A DNA stretch of 64,000 bases from Agromyces sp. S2-1-8 (GTDB taxonomy: Bacteria > Actinomycetota > Actinomycetes > Actinomycetales > Microbacteriaceae), in the NCBI RefSeq assembly GCF_021129215.1, contig NZ_JAJOLP010000001.1, positions 3,348,001 to 3,412,000 on the forward strand, read 5' to 3'. Position 1 is the first letter of the stretch. Each line of letters starts with the position of its first letter. A program made the position numbers and the translations under genes. Under the pieces are notes generated by a model. That model was not told where the DNA came from. It saw nothing but the letters and a program-made list of their open reading frames with translations, and did not search any database. Below are positions 43,501 through 51,680 of the stretch, in pieces.

Positions 43501-44217
43501 GAGGTTCGCGATGCCGTCGCCGCCGATCGATCCCGACTTGTCGAGCACGAGCGCGATGTCGATGCCGCAGCTCGGCTGGAGGTCGGGGTTCGTCGCCGTG
43601 GCGGCCAGAGCCGCCGCGGCGGCGCGGAGACGGGGCTGCTTCGCGAGGCAGTCGTCGCGCGCGCTGCGGTCGTCGTTCGCGATCGGGATCGACGCGCAGT
43701 CGGCCGGCGTGGCCGCCTTCGCCCGCGGCGTGGTCGTCGCCTCGGCCGGGGACGGCGTCTCGACGGCGGGCGGCGCGGTACCGGGCGGCGATTCCGCACC
43801 GGGGGCCGGAGCGGGTTCCGGCGCCGGTTCCGGCTCCTCCGCGGGCGACGGCCCGGGCGCCGTCTCGGGTTCCGGTGCCGGCTCGGGTCCTCCGGCCGGC
43901 GCGGATCCCGGGTCCGCGGGCGCGGCCGGCGACGGCTCCGCCGACGGGTCGGGGGCCGGGTCGCTCGTGTCGGTCCCCGCCTGGTCTGCGGCGGAATCGC
44001 CGGCAGCGGCGACGGCCGCCTCGATGCCCGCGTCGTTCGCCGCGGCAGCGGGAGCGACGGGCTCGTCGGCTGAGGCGATCGCCGGGACTCCGGCGAACAC
44101 GAGCGCACCGGTCACGACGACGGCGACGAGGCCGCCGAGGTTCCGCTTCGCTGTCCCCCGAACACCCCTACGGTGCTCGGGTCGGGTTCTCCTGCGTTGT
44201 TGCATGACTTCGCTCAT
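40600..44217 (-). CDS. Cell-wall-anchored surface protein 4 (vWA adhesin, MAATG signal)
   Basis: About 1205 aa. The signal peptide ends at IASA (about residue 50). A long Pro/Ala/Glu/Ser stalk runs to about 170, then a von Willebrand A domain (about 217-417) with the MIDAS motif DKSGS, threonine/aspartate metal-site candidates (TDGNPNTVD) and Cys residues at both edges (SCGID; ELCGGS). A post-vWA CnaB-like domain similar to that of protein 1 (PTAGWEFSTDD...QTTDGSGA) follows, then three DUF11-type domains, the shared CVNDTPW...LWPGAAIDENG...VYPPATPNC module (about 1003-1144), a linker and MAATG-hydrophobic-RSRRADGA. Start ATG at 44217 has a weak Shine-Dalgarno sequence; an ATG four codons on is possible. 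First gene of the array in transcription order. Likely adhesin; ligand unknown. Confidence 0.85.
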   Translation of the reverse strand: MSEVMQQRRRTRPEHRRGVRGTAKRNLGGLVAVVVTGALVFAGVPAIASADEPVAPAAAANDAGIEAAVAAAGDSAADQAGTDTSDPAPDPSAEPSPAAPADPGSAPAGGPEPAPEPETAPGPSPAEEPEPAPEPAPAPGAESPPGTAPPAVETPSPAEATTTPRAKAATPADCASIPIANDDRSARDDCLAKQPRLRAAAAALAATATNPDLQPSCGIDIALVLDKSGSIGGDGIANLTSAADAFTTALVDTGSQVSVTAFDQDATVLLGATDLTSANLAAVQGSYAGLTSDGWTNWKRGLEVAHGTFGGFDDAVELTVMITDGNPNTVDPSIGGEFPDGSAAALDPAIAEANSIKAAPSHLFGIAVGSDLDLDPIRAITGDDGYAGDLASADHVVTADYGTLGAQLKQIAFELCGGSVFVHKEIAGQPTAGWEFSTDDAAVAPSSQTTDGSGATAAFEVTGFTTDARTVEFSEEDRPFHHRTSVVCQDADGPLPVTLVGDLGWRVEVGIEAIVHCNVVNELEAPVWRVTKSADPPSGTAVEPGDEIEYTLAIEHVSGPAATDLEIFDDVSQLAPYVDFDGFVGAPPVVESSWNVLHPGRLFLKLASLEPGETLQVAYRVVVSDDTAPGAVLRNHVLTNCPGGGPVIVGPDEPDPVADECVTEHPTPGFVLWKTSDPADGLVEPGETIEYTLHAWNFSQAEVEGATAVDDLADVLDDAALTEPLDPSLTLDGTSLEWAVPTLAVGSGEATVSFEVTVDEDAWNADLVNVVTPEAPGICPTEGEGGAPPVLVERLDGSSSRSPEASVAAVPEVTDCTTGHRTPNVDLAVAKTATTADGDAVDSGSTPPDVVSYEVVVENLGDDPAYGVEVTDALPEGVVFSAGSEVVATAPPGEEADWTIDDSIDGELTFRYAGPFAPGATATITFDVEVGELEQPDPTVPIPDLVNTVCVFSGPVPAPEPPALVAALDVVGPGADGPSRDANPENDCDDASTPVKSIALDGAAQCVNDTPWFEYSVTPVNVDAPEVVLIWWTADAFAAHDPSIDAGDEAAILADGASQVDDLEVPDDWAPGDAIEGRQLWPGAAIDENGDPIAWPGWTELADGSWVLDPEALFYDLRDEAVVEIRINPSTDVITVYPPATPNCTAAPPENEAPPVSPEQPSTPSSMAATGIDPAGLVSGALALLVLGALGAAAARVRSRRADGA

Positions 44218-44274
44218 CTCGTGCTGGTTCGACCGGCTCGGCCTTCGGGTCGGCCCGGTCGATGTTCCTCGGCC

Positions 44275-44350
44275 TGTCCCCCGTTTTCAAGGGATCCTCA
44301 CGTCTGACCCCCCGAAGTCGGGGTACAGAATGTGGCGATTTCGGGGTACA
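44275..44350 (-). promoter_or_regulatory. Shared upstream element of surface gene 4
   Basis: It holds TGTCCCCCG (44275-44283), caagggatcctcac (44288-44301), GGGGTACAGA (44320-44329) and GGGGTACA (44343-44350). The two GGGGTACA copies lie 23 bp apart. The order and orientation relative to the gene match the region upstream of surface gene 2, which implies common control. Confidence 0.5.
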
Positions 44351-44444
44351 CGCGGAGGCCGCCTCAGTGCAGTCCCTGAGCGGCCTCGGCCGAGGCGTCC
44401 ACCGTGTCGGACGAGCCGTGCGAGGCCGCGGGCGTGCGGCTCGC

Positions 44445-44450
44445 TATCGT
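44445..44450 (+). promoter_or_regulatory. yihY -10 box (leaderless)
   Basis: TATCGT is followed by 7 nt and then GTG at 44458. The gap matches the other leaderless promoters and decides the start. Confidence 0.5.
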
Positions 44451-44457
44451 TGGGACC

Positions 44458-45765
44458 GTGAGTGAGCGAACCCCCCGACGTCGCGGCAGGACGACGCCGA
44501 AGGGCGGGGCCGCCGCCGGTCCGAGCGACGAGCAGGCGGACGCCGCCGAGCCGGGAGCGACCTCCGATGCGGGGCCCAGCGCGAAGGAGCGGTTCGACGC
44601 GATCAGCCAGCCGATCCTCGACCGCTTCGAAGAGCCGATCAGCACGGTGTCGACGCTCACCCGGAAGACGATGGCGCTCTTCCCGGTACGCGTGTGGCGG
44701 CACTTCCTCGCCCGCAACGGGTTCCTGCTCTCCGCCGGCCTCAGCTACCAGGCGCTGTTCGCGGTGTTCGCCGCGGTCTACGTGCTCTTCGCCGTCGCGG
44801 GGCTCTGGCTCACGAGCAACCCCGACACGCTCGCCGCGCTCGTCAAGCTCGTCAACACCTATGCACCGGGCCTGATCGGCGACGCCGACACGACCGGCGT
44901 GATCTCCAGAGACGACCTCAACGCGATCGTCGAGCAGTCGAGCGGTGTGCTCGGGTGGACGGGTGCGATCGCCGTCATCGGCCTCATCTGGACCGCCATC
45001 GGGTGGATCACGTACGCGCGCACTGCGGTGCGCAGCATCTTCGGCCTGCCGAAGGACACCAGGGCCTACGTGCTGCTGAAGGCGCGCGACCTGCTCGCCG
45101 GCCTCGCATTCGGGGCGATCCTGATCTTCGCATCGGTGCTCTCGGTCGCGACGACGTCGTTCATCAGCTCCGTCTTCGACGCGCTGAACCTGCCCTACGC
45201 CGACGGTTGGGAGGCGTTCAGCGTGCAGCTCGGCACGCTCCTCGTCGTGTTCGCCATCGACACCTTCGCCCTCGCCGTCATGTTCCGATTCCTGTCGGGC
45301 GCCGCGATGCCGTGGAAGCGCATGTGGGTCGGTTCGCTGCTCGGCTCGGCCGCCCTGTCGGCGATGCAGATGCTGAGCGGTCTCCTCGTGTCTGGTGTCA
45401 CGAGCAATCCCCTCCTCGCGACCTTCGCCGTCTTCGTCGGCCTCCTGCTCTGGTTCCACCTCACGAGCATCGTGATCCTCGTCGCCGCGAGCTGGATCGC
45501 GGTCGAGGCCTCCGACGCGAACGAGAGCCTGCGGGTGGTGTCGGCCGAGCAGCTCGCAGCCGAGGCGCGCCAGCGCGAGCGCGAAGCGCTGCTCACGGCC
45601 GCGCGCGTCCGCGTGCGCGAGGCCCGCAACGAGACGGCCTCGGCGAACTGGTTCGAGCAGTTCGGCGCCAAGCGCCGGCTCGCGCGTGCCGAGCAGGACC
45701 TCGCCGACCTCGAGGCGATGGACGACGGCGCACCGACGACGAAGCACGTCGGAGGGCTCCCGTAG
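44458..45765 (+). CDS. YihY/BrkB-family integral membrane protein
   Basis: A 435-aa member of the YihY/virulence factor BrkB family (once misnamed RNase BN). A basic N-terminal tail of about 75 residues precedes about six transmembrane helices, including FLLSAGLSYQALFAVFAAVYVLFAVA and a Gly-rich WTGAIAVIGLIWTAIGWITYARTA. The C-terminal 80 residues form a charged, probably coiled-coil, cytoplasmic tail. Molecular function is unknown in the family. Start GTG is chosen from the -10 box; GTG at 44404 is an alternative. It leads the yihY-xthA-trpS cluster, an order also seen near trpS in mycobacteria. Confidence 0.85.
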   Translation: MSERTPRRRGRTTPKGGAAAGPSDEQADAAEPGATSDAGPSAKERFDAISQPILDRFEEPISTVSTLTRKTMALFPVRVWRHFLARNGFLLSAGLSYQALFAVFAAVYVLFAVAGLWLTSNPDTLAALVKLVNTYAPGLIGDADTTGVISRDDLNAIVEQSSGVLGWTGAIAVIGLIWTAIGWITYARTAVRSIFGLPKDTRAYVLLKARDLLAGLAFGAILIFASVLSVATTSFISSVFDALNLPYADGWEAFSVQLGTLLVVFAIDTFALAVMFRFLSGAAMPWKRMWVGSLLGSAALSAMQMLSGLLVSGVTSNPLLATFAVFVGLLLWFHLTSIVILVAASWIAVEASDANESLRVVSAEQLAAEARQREREALLTAARVRVREARNETASANWFEQFGAKRRLARAEQDLADLEAMDDGAPTTKHVGGLP

Positions 45766-45768
45766 GAT
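45763..45768 (+). promoter_or_regulatory. xthA -10 box overlapping the yihY stop codon
   Basis: TAGGAT begins with the TAG stop of yihY and lies 7 nt before the ATG of xthA, a compact leaderless promoter that gives xthA its own transcript. Confidence 0.5.
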
Positions 45769-45775
45769 CGAGGAC

Positions 45776-46615
45776 ATGCCCTCTGCGAAGCCCCTCCGTC
45801 TCGCCAGCGTCAACGTGAACGGAGTGCGTGCCGCATTCCGCAAGGGCATGGGCGACTGGCTCGCCGGTCGCGACGTCGACATCCTCGCGCTCCAAGAGGT
45901 GCGCGCCTCGACCGAAGACCTGCAGGGCCTGCTCGGCGACGAATGGGACATCCTGCACGACCCCGCGACCGCGAAGGGCCGGGCCGGTGTGGCGATCGCG
46001 AGCCGTCGCCGGGCCCACATCCACCGCGTCGAGCTCGGTGCCGCCGACTTCGACAGCGCCGGCCGCTGGCTCGAGGCCGACTACGAGGTCGGCGACCGCG
46101 TGATCACGGTCGTGAGCGCCTACGTGCACTCGGGCGAAGACGGCACCCCGAAGCAGGTCGAGAAGTACAAGTTCCTCGATGCGATGGAGCAGCGCCTGCC
46201 CGAGCTCGCCGCCCACTCCGAGCTCGCCGTCGTCGTCGGCGACCTCAACGTCGGCCACCGCACGCTCGACATCAAGAACTGGAAGGGCAACGTGAAGAAG
46301 GCCGGCTTCCTGCCCACCGAGCGCGCCTACTTCGACCGGTTCATCGGCGCCGAGGGCGACGAGGCGTACAACGCCGGCGCCGGGCTCGGCTGGGTCGACG
46401 TCGGCCGACGCGACGCGGGCGAGGTGCCCGGTCCGTACACGTGGTGGTCGCAGCGCGGCAAGGCCTTCGACACCGACACCGGCTGGCGCATCGACTACCA
46501 CCTCGCGACCCCGGCGCTCGCCGACACCGTCGCCGCGTACGTCGTCGACCGTGCGGCCGCCTACGACGAGCGATGGTCCGACCACGCTCCCGTCGTCGTC
46601 GACTACGCCATCTGA
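45776..46615 (+). CDS. xthA: Exodeoxyribonuclease III (AP endonuclease)
   Basis: A 279-aa Mg-dependent exonuclease/AP endonuclease of base-excision repair. Motifs are SVNVNGVRAA at the N-terminus, ALQEVR (metal Glu) near residue 38, AYVHSG (catalytic Tyr region), GDLNVGH (catalytic Asp/Asn) near 150, WRIDYHL near 240 and the C-terminal SDHAPVVVDY with the catalytic Asp-His pair. Start follows from the leaderless promoter. Confidence 0.95.
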   Translation: MPSAKPLRLASVNVNGVRAAFRKGMGDWLAGRDVDILALQEVRASTEDLQGLLGDEWDILHDPATAKGRAGVAIASRRRAHIHRVELGAADFDSAGRWLEADYEVGDRVITVVSAYVHSGEDGTPKQVEKYKFLDAMEQRLPELAAHSELAVVVGDLNVGHRTLDIKNWKGNVKKAGFLPTERAYFDRFIGAEGDEAYNAGAGLGWVDVGRRDAGEVPGPYTWWSQRGKAFDTDTGWRIDYHLATPALADTVAAYVVDRAAAYDERWSDHAPVVVDYAI

Positions 46616-47650
<1,035 letters not shown>

Positions 47651-47651
47651 C

Positions 47652-48227
47652 GTGCGCCCCGTCACGCTGCAGACTCCCCGGCTCGTGCTCGACCTGCCCG
47701 TGCCGGCCGACGCCGAGCGTGTCGCCCGCTACTGCCAGGACCCGATCTTCGAGCAGTTCCTCACGACGCCCTGGCCGTACACCGAGTCGCACGCCCGGGG
47801 ATTCCTCGACGAGTATGTACCCGAGGCGTGGCAGGCCGGCACCGAGCTGACCTGGGCCATCCGCACCGAGTCGGGTGGCCCGCTGATGGGTGTGATCGGT
47901 CTCCGCACGAAGGCGCGCGAGGTCGGCTTCTGGCTCGGTGCCGACCACCGCGGTTCGGCGTACATGACCGAAGCCCTGATCGCCGTCTGCGACTGGGCGT
48001 TCGTCGGACTCGCCGGCACCGACCCCGTCACGTGGCGCGCGAACCGGGGCAACATCGCCTCGGCGATGGTCGCGAGGGCCGCCGGGTTCCGCAACACCAC
48101 GACCGGGTCGACGACCGTGCCCGGCCGCGACGGCGTCGACCTGCCGGGCTGGTCGGGCGAGCGCGGTCCGACACCCGAGGCCGACGCGCCCTCGAGCTGG
48201 GCGCCGCTCCTCGGCGACGGGGCATGA
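47652..48227 (+). CDS. GNAT-family N-acetyltransferase (RimJ/RimL-like)
   Basis: A 191-aa protein starting at GTG one base after trpS. It shows the RimJ/RimL-type layout: TPRLVLDLPVPADAERVARYCQDP at the N-terminus, then a beta-strand LMGVIGLRTKAREVGFWLGADHRGSAYMTEAL, with the acetyl-CoA loop region near residue 100 and NIASAMVARAAGFR near 140. Substrate (protein N-terminus, antibiotic or metabolite) cannot be deduced. Translationally coupled to the HAD gene by ATGA overlap. Confidence 0.8.
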   Translation: MRPVTLQTPRLVLDLPVPADAERVARYCQDPIFEQFLTTPWPYTESHARGFLDEYVPEAWQAGTELTWAIRTESGGPLMGVIGLRTKAREVGFWLGADHRGSAYMTEALIAVCDWAFVGLAGTDPVTWRANRGNIASAMVARAAGFRNTTTGSTTVPGRDGVDLPGWSGERGPTPEADAPSSWAPLLGDGA

Positions 48228-49012
48228 CCTCGATCGACGACCCGAGCACGGCTCCGCGAACCGGGGCCGCACCGCTCGTGCTGTTCGACCTCGACGACAC
48301 GCTCATGGCGCATCGCGAGGCGGTCGCCATGGCGATCGTGTTGCACATGCGCGAGCGGGCATACACGGGCGACCACGTCTCGGCGCAACGCCTCTGGCAC
48401 GAACTCGAAGAGCAGCACTATCACGAATACCTCGCCGGTCGGGCGACCTACGAGGGGCAGCGCAGGGCACGGGCACGCGACTTCGCCCTCGCCCATGACG
48501 ACGAGCTCGACGACCTGGCGGCGAGCGCCTGGTTCGAGCGGTACTTCGAGCGCTACCGCGAATCCTGGTCGCTGCACGACGACGCACTGCCGGCGCTCGA
48601 CGCCGTCGCGACCGCCCTGCCCCGAGTCCGACTCGGTGTCATCACCAACGGCGAGCTCGACCTGCAGCTGACGAAGCTCGACCGGCTCGGGCTGCGCGAG
48701 CGCTTCGAGCTCGTGATCGCCTCCGGCGACGTCGGCGTCGCGAAGCCCGATCCCGCGATCTTCGAACTCGCGGTTGCCCGGTTCGGCGAGGCGGGCCCGG
48801 TCGGCCGCGCCGCGTACGTCGGCGACCGCCTCGTCACCGACGCGATCGGTGCCGCCCGTGCCGGGCTCGTCGGCGTCTGGCTCAATCGCACCGGTGCGCG
48901 GCCCGATGCCGCCGACGCTGAGGCCGCTGCCGATGCCGGCGTCATCGAGATCGCATCGCTCGACGAGCTCGCGCCCGTGCTCGGCGCGCGGCTCGACCCC
49001 GCCGTCGACTGA
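48224..49012 (+). CDS. HAD-family hydrolase (putative phosphatase)
   Basis: A 262-aa haloacid-dehalogenase-fold enzyme. Motif I is LFDLDDTLM (nucleophile and acid Asp) near residue 21, motif II GVITNGE near 140, motif III Lys in GVAKPDPAIFELA near 170 and motif IV AAYVGDRLVTDAIGAARAG near 200. The all-helical cap between motifs I and II matches the subfamily of small-metabolite phosphatases (YjjG/Gph-like). Substrate unknown. Last gene of the trpS transcript, followed by bidirectional terminators. Confidence 0.85.
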   Translation: MTSIDDPSTAPRTGAAPLVLFDLDDTLMAHREAVAMAIVLHMRERAYTGDHVSAQRLWHELEEQHYHEYLAGRATYEGQRRARARDFALAHDDELDDLAASAWFERYFERYRESWSLHDDALPALDAVATALPRVRLGVITNGELDLQLTKLDRLGLRERFELVIASGDVGVAKPDPAIFELAVARFGEAGPVGRAAYVGDRLVTDAIGAARAGLVGVWLNRTGARPDAADAEAAADAGVIEIASLDELAPVLGARLDPAVD

Positions 49013-49066
49013 TCCCCCGTTCCGGCGGGCGGCGCTCGCGACCCTCGTACGCGCGCGCACGAGAGA

Positions 49067-49122
49067 GGGCCGAGCGCACCCCCATGCGCTCGGCCCGAGA
49101 ACCCACCGTAACCTGCGGTGGG
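49067..49122. terminator. Two terminators between the HAD gene and glpK (convergent)
   Basis: The first stem is gggccgagcgca/tgcgctcggccc (12 bp, 6-nt loop, 49067-49096) and the second cccaccg/cggtggg (7 bp, 7-nt loop, 49102-49122). Their position between convergent stop codons suits termination in both directions. Confidence 0.7.
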
Positions 49123-49133
49123 GGCATTCGACG

Positions 49134-50648
49134 TCAGATGACGTCGTCGTCGACCCAGTCGAGGGTCTTCGAGACGGCCTTCTTCCAGTTGCGGTCGAGG
49201 CGCTCGCGCTCGGCGTCGTCCATCGACGGCGTCCAGCGCTTGTCCTCCTGCCAGTTCTGCGCGAGCTCGTCGAGGCTCGACCAGAATCCGACGGCGAGAC
49301 CGGCCGCGTAGGCCGCGCCGAGGGCGGTCGTCTCGGCGACGACCGGACGCACCACGGGCACGCCCAGGATGTCGGCCTGGAACTGCAGCAGCGTGTCGTT
49401 CGCCGTTGCGCCTCCGTCGACGCGGAGCTCGGTGAGGTCGACGCCGGCGTCGGCGTTGACCGCCTCGATGACGTCGCGGGTCTGGAACGCGATCGCCTCG
49501 AGGGCGGCCCGTGCGACGTGGCCCTTGTTGACGAACCTGGTGAGGCCGACGAGTGCACCGCGCGCGTCGGGTCGCCAGTACGGGGCGAACAGGCCCGAGA
49601 ACGCGGGCACGAAGTAGGCGCCGCCGTTGTCCTCGACCGACTTCGCGAGTTCTTCGACCTCGGCGGCCGACGAGATGAGGCCGAGGTTGTCGCGCAGCCA
49701 CTGGATCAGCGAACCGGTCACCGCGATCGAGCCTTCGAGGGCGTAGTGCACCGGCGCGTCGCCGAGCTTGTAGCCCACCGTCGTGAGCAGGCCGTTCTTC
49801 GAGTGGACGATCTCCTCGCCCGTGTTGAAGATCAGGAAGTTGCCCGTGCCGTAGGTGTTCTTCGCCTCGCCGGTCGCGAACGCGGCCTGGCCGAAGGTGG
49901 CCGCCTGCTGGTCGCCGAGGATGCCCGCGATCGGGGTTTCGCGGAGCAGCGAGTGCTCGTTCGCGACGCCGTACACCTCGGACGAGCTCTTGATCTCGGG
50001 CAGCATCGAGCGCGGCACGCCGAACGCGGCGAGGATCTCGTCGTCCCACTGCAGCGTCTCGAGGTCCATGAACATCGTGCGGCTCGCGTTCGTGACATCC
50101 GTCGCGTGCACGCCGCCGTCGACGCCGCCGGTGAGGTTCCACAGCACCCAGGTGTCGGTCGTACCGAACAGCAGGTCGCCCGCCTCGGCCTTCTCGCGAG
50201 CCCCTGGCACGTTGTCGAGGATCCAGACGACCTTCGTGCCCGAGAAGTAGGTCGCGAGCGGCAGGCCGACCTTCGCCTTGAACCGCTCGACGCCGCCGTC
50301 GGCGGCGAGCCGGTCGACGATGGGCTGCGTCCGGGTGTCCTGCCAGACGATCGCGTTGTAGACGGGCTCGCCGGTCGTCCGGTCCCAGACGACCGTGGTC
50401 TCGCGCTGGTTCGTGATGCCGACCGCGGCGATGTCATGCCGGGTCAGGTTGACCTTGCCGAGCGCCTGGCCGATCACCTCGCCGGTGTTGCGCCAGATCT
50501 CGGCCGGGTCGTGCTCGACCCAGCCCGCGCGGGGGAAGATCTGCTCGTGCTCGAGCTGCCCGGTCGAGACGATCGATCCGGCCTTGTCGAAGATGATCGC
50601 GCGCGACGAGGTGGTGCCCTGGTCGATCGCGAGGACGTAGTCAGCCAT
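49134..50648 (-). CDS. glpK: Glycerol kinase
   Basis: A 504-aa FGGY-family kinase making glycerol-3-phosphate. Landmarks are the N-terminal phosphate loop [22 protein letters not shown] near residue 80, WQDTRT near 100 and the C-terminal ATP-site motif [19 protein letters not shown] near 400. Length equals the family norm. It is the last gene of a glpF-glpK unit; GGAG lies 8 bp before the ATG. The 61-bp spacer from glpF contains only a CAC/CAT-rich tract. Confidence 0.95.
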   Translation of the reverse strand: MADYVLAIDQGTTSSRAIIFDKAGSIVSTGQLEHEQIFPRAGWVEHDPAEIWRNTGEVIGQALGKVNLTRHDIAAVGITNQRETTVVWDRTTGEPVYNAIVWQDTRTQPIVDRLAADGGVERFKAKVGLPLATYFSGTKVVWILDNVPGAREKAEAGDLLFGTTDTWVLWNLTGGVDGGVHATDVTNASRTMFMDLETLQWDDEILAAFGVPRSMLPEIKSSSEVYGVANEHSLLRETPIAGILGDQQAATFGQAAFATGEAKNTYGTGNFLIFNTGEEIVHSKNGLLTTVGYKLGDAPVHYALEGSIAVTGSLIQWLRDNLGLISSAAEVEELAKSVEDNGGAYFVPAFSGLFAPYWRPDARGALVGLTRFVNKGHVARAALEAIAFQTRDVIEAVNADAGVDLTELRVDGGATANDTLLQFQADILGVPVVRPVVAETTALGAAYAAGLAVGFWSSLDELAQNWQEDKRWTPSMDDAERERLDRNWKKAVSKTLDWVDDDVI

Positions 50649-50709
50649 CTGAGAACTCCGTTGCTGTCAGTTAATGGTGGTGATGGTGGTGGGTGCGGAG
50701 GCCTCGGCG

Positions 50710-51459
50710 TCAGCCGAGGACGGGGAGCAGCACGAGCGCGGCCCACCCGGCGAGCATGCCGCCGATGATCGGGCCGACGACCGGCACCCACGAGTAGGAC
50801 CAGTCCGATCCGCCCTTGCCCTTGATCGGGAGCAGGGCGTGCGCGATGCGAGGGCCGAGGTCGCGGGCCGGGTTGATCGCGTAGCCGGTCGGGCCGCCGA
50901 GCGAGGCGCCGATGCCGATGACGAGGAACGCCACGGGGATCGCCCCGAGCTCCGCCGGGGTTCCGCCGTTCGTGAAGCCGATGATGACGAACACCAGCAC
51001 GAAGGTGCCGATGATCTCGGTCACGAGGTTCCAGCCGTACGAGCGGATCGCCGGGCCGGTCGAGAACACGCCGAGCTTGTTGCCGGCCTCGGGCTCGGCG
51101 TCGAAGTGCTGCTTGTACGCGAGCCAGCAGAACACCGCGCCGATGAACGCGCCGACCATCTGGGCGCCGATGTAGGTGAGCACCGAGACGACGTTGACCG
51201 GCACGCCCGAGCCGAACTCCTGGGCGCCGTTCGCCACGAGCCCGAGCGTGACGGCGGGGTTGAGCTGCGCGCCCGAGGCGTACGAGACGATGACACCGGC
51301 GAAGACGGCGAGGCCCCAGCCGATGTTCACCATCAGGAAGCCGCCGTTGTGACCCTTGTTCTTCGCGAGCGCGACGTTGGCGACGACGCCGCAGCCGAGC
51401 AGCACGAGCAGTGCGGTGCCGACGACTTCCGAGAGGAAGACGAGACCGAGATTGTCCAC
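50710..51459 (-). CDS. glpF: Glycerol uptake facilitator (aquaglyceroporin)
   Basis: A 249-aa MIP-family channel with six transmembrane helices and both pore motifs: LNPAVTLG near residue 70 and INPARDLGPR near 205. The Asp after the second NPA (NPARD) is characteristic of glycerol-conducting members. Start is GTG with AGAAGG 6 bp upstream. glpK follows downstream and glpD lies 221 bp upstream on the same strand. Confidence 0.93.
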   Translation of the reverse strand: MDNLGLVFLSEVVGTALLVLLGCGVVANVALAKNKGHNGGFLMVNIGWGLAVFAGVIVSYASGAQLNPAVTLGLVANGAQEFGSGVPVNVVSVLTYIGAQMVGAFIGAVFCWLAYKQHFDAEPEAGNKLGVFSTGPAIRSYGWNLVTEIIGTFVLVFVIIGFTNGGTPAELGAIPVAFLVIGIGASLGGPTGYAINPARDLGPRIAHALLPIKGKGGSDWSYSWVPVVGPIIGGMLAGWAALVLLPVLG

Positions 51460-51481
51460 GTTGACCTTCTTTCAAGAGGCG

Positions 51482-51502
51482 GGGCGGATGCCTCATCCGC
51501 CC
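51482..51502 (-). promoter_or_regulatory. Hairpin in the leader of glpF
   Basis: gggcggat/atccgccc (8 bp, 5-nt loop) lies about 23 bp upstream of the glpF start. It contains the GGATGCCTC motif. It may be a weak terminator after glpD or a leader hairpin; the remaining sequence to 51680 shows nothing else clear. Confidence 0.35.
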
Positions 51503-51680
51503 GTTCCGAGCAACGGGCCGCATTCGGCCCCGATGAAACGTACCCGCCGGAATGGCCGGTGCGAGGCGTTTCCGCGTGCACATCCGTGCAGATTCCGGCA
51601 CCCGTCGGTCGAGGAGCGTTCGACGGAGGAGAGCGCGTATCGAGACCACGTCGCCGTCGTCTCGACACGGCGCTGTGCGC

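Noticed and set aside
20034..44217. Repeats suggesting a CRISPR array or transposons
   Set aside because: The repetition is at protein-module level with diverged DNA. There are no uniform direct repeats with spacers, no cas genes, no transposase and no terminal inverted repeats.
44364..44717. Minus-strand 117-codon frame overlapping the start of yihY
   Set aside because: No ribosome-binding site or domain, and it would cover the yihY promoter. The plus-strand gene is clearly real.
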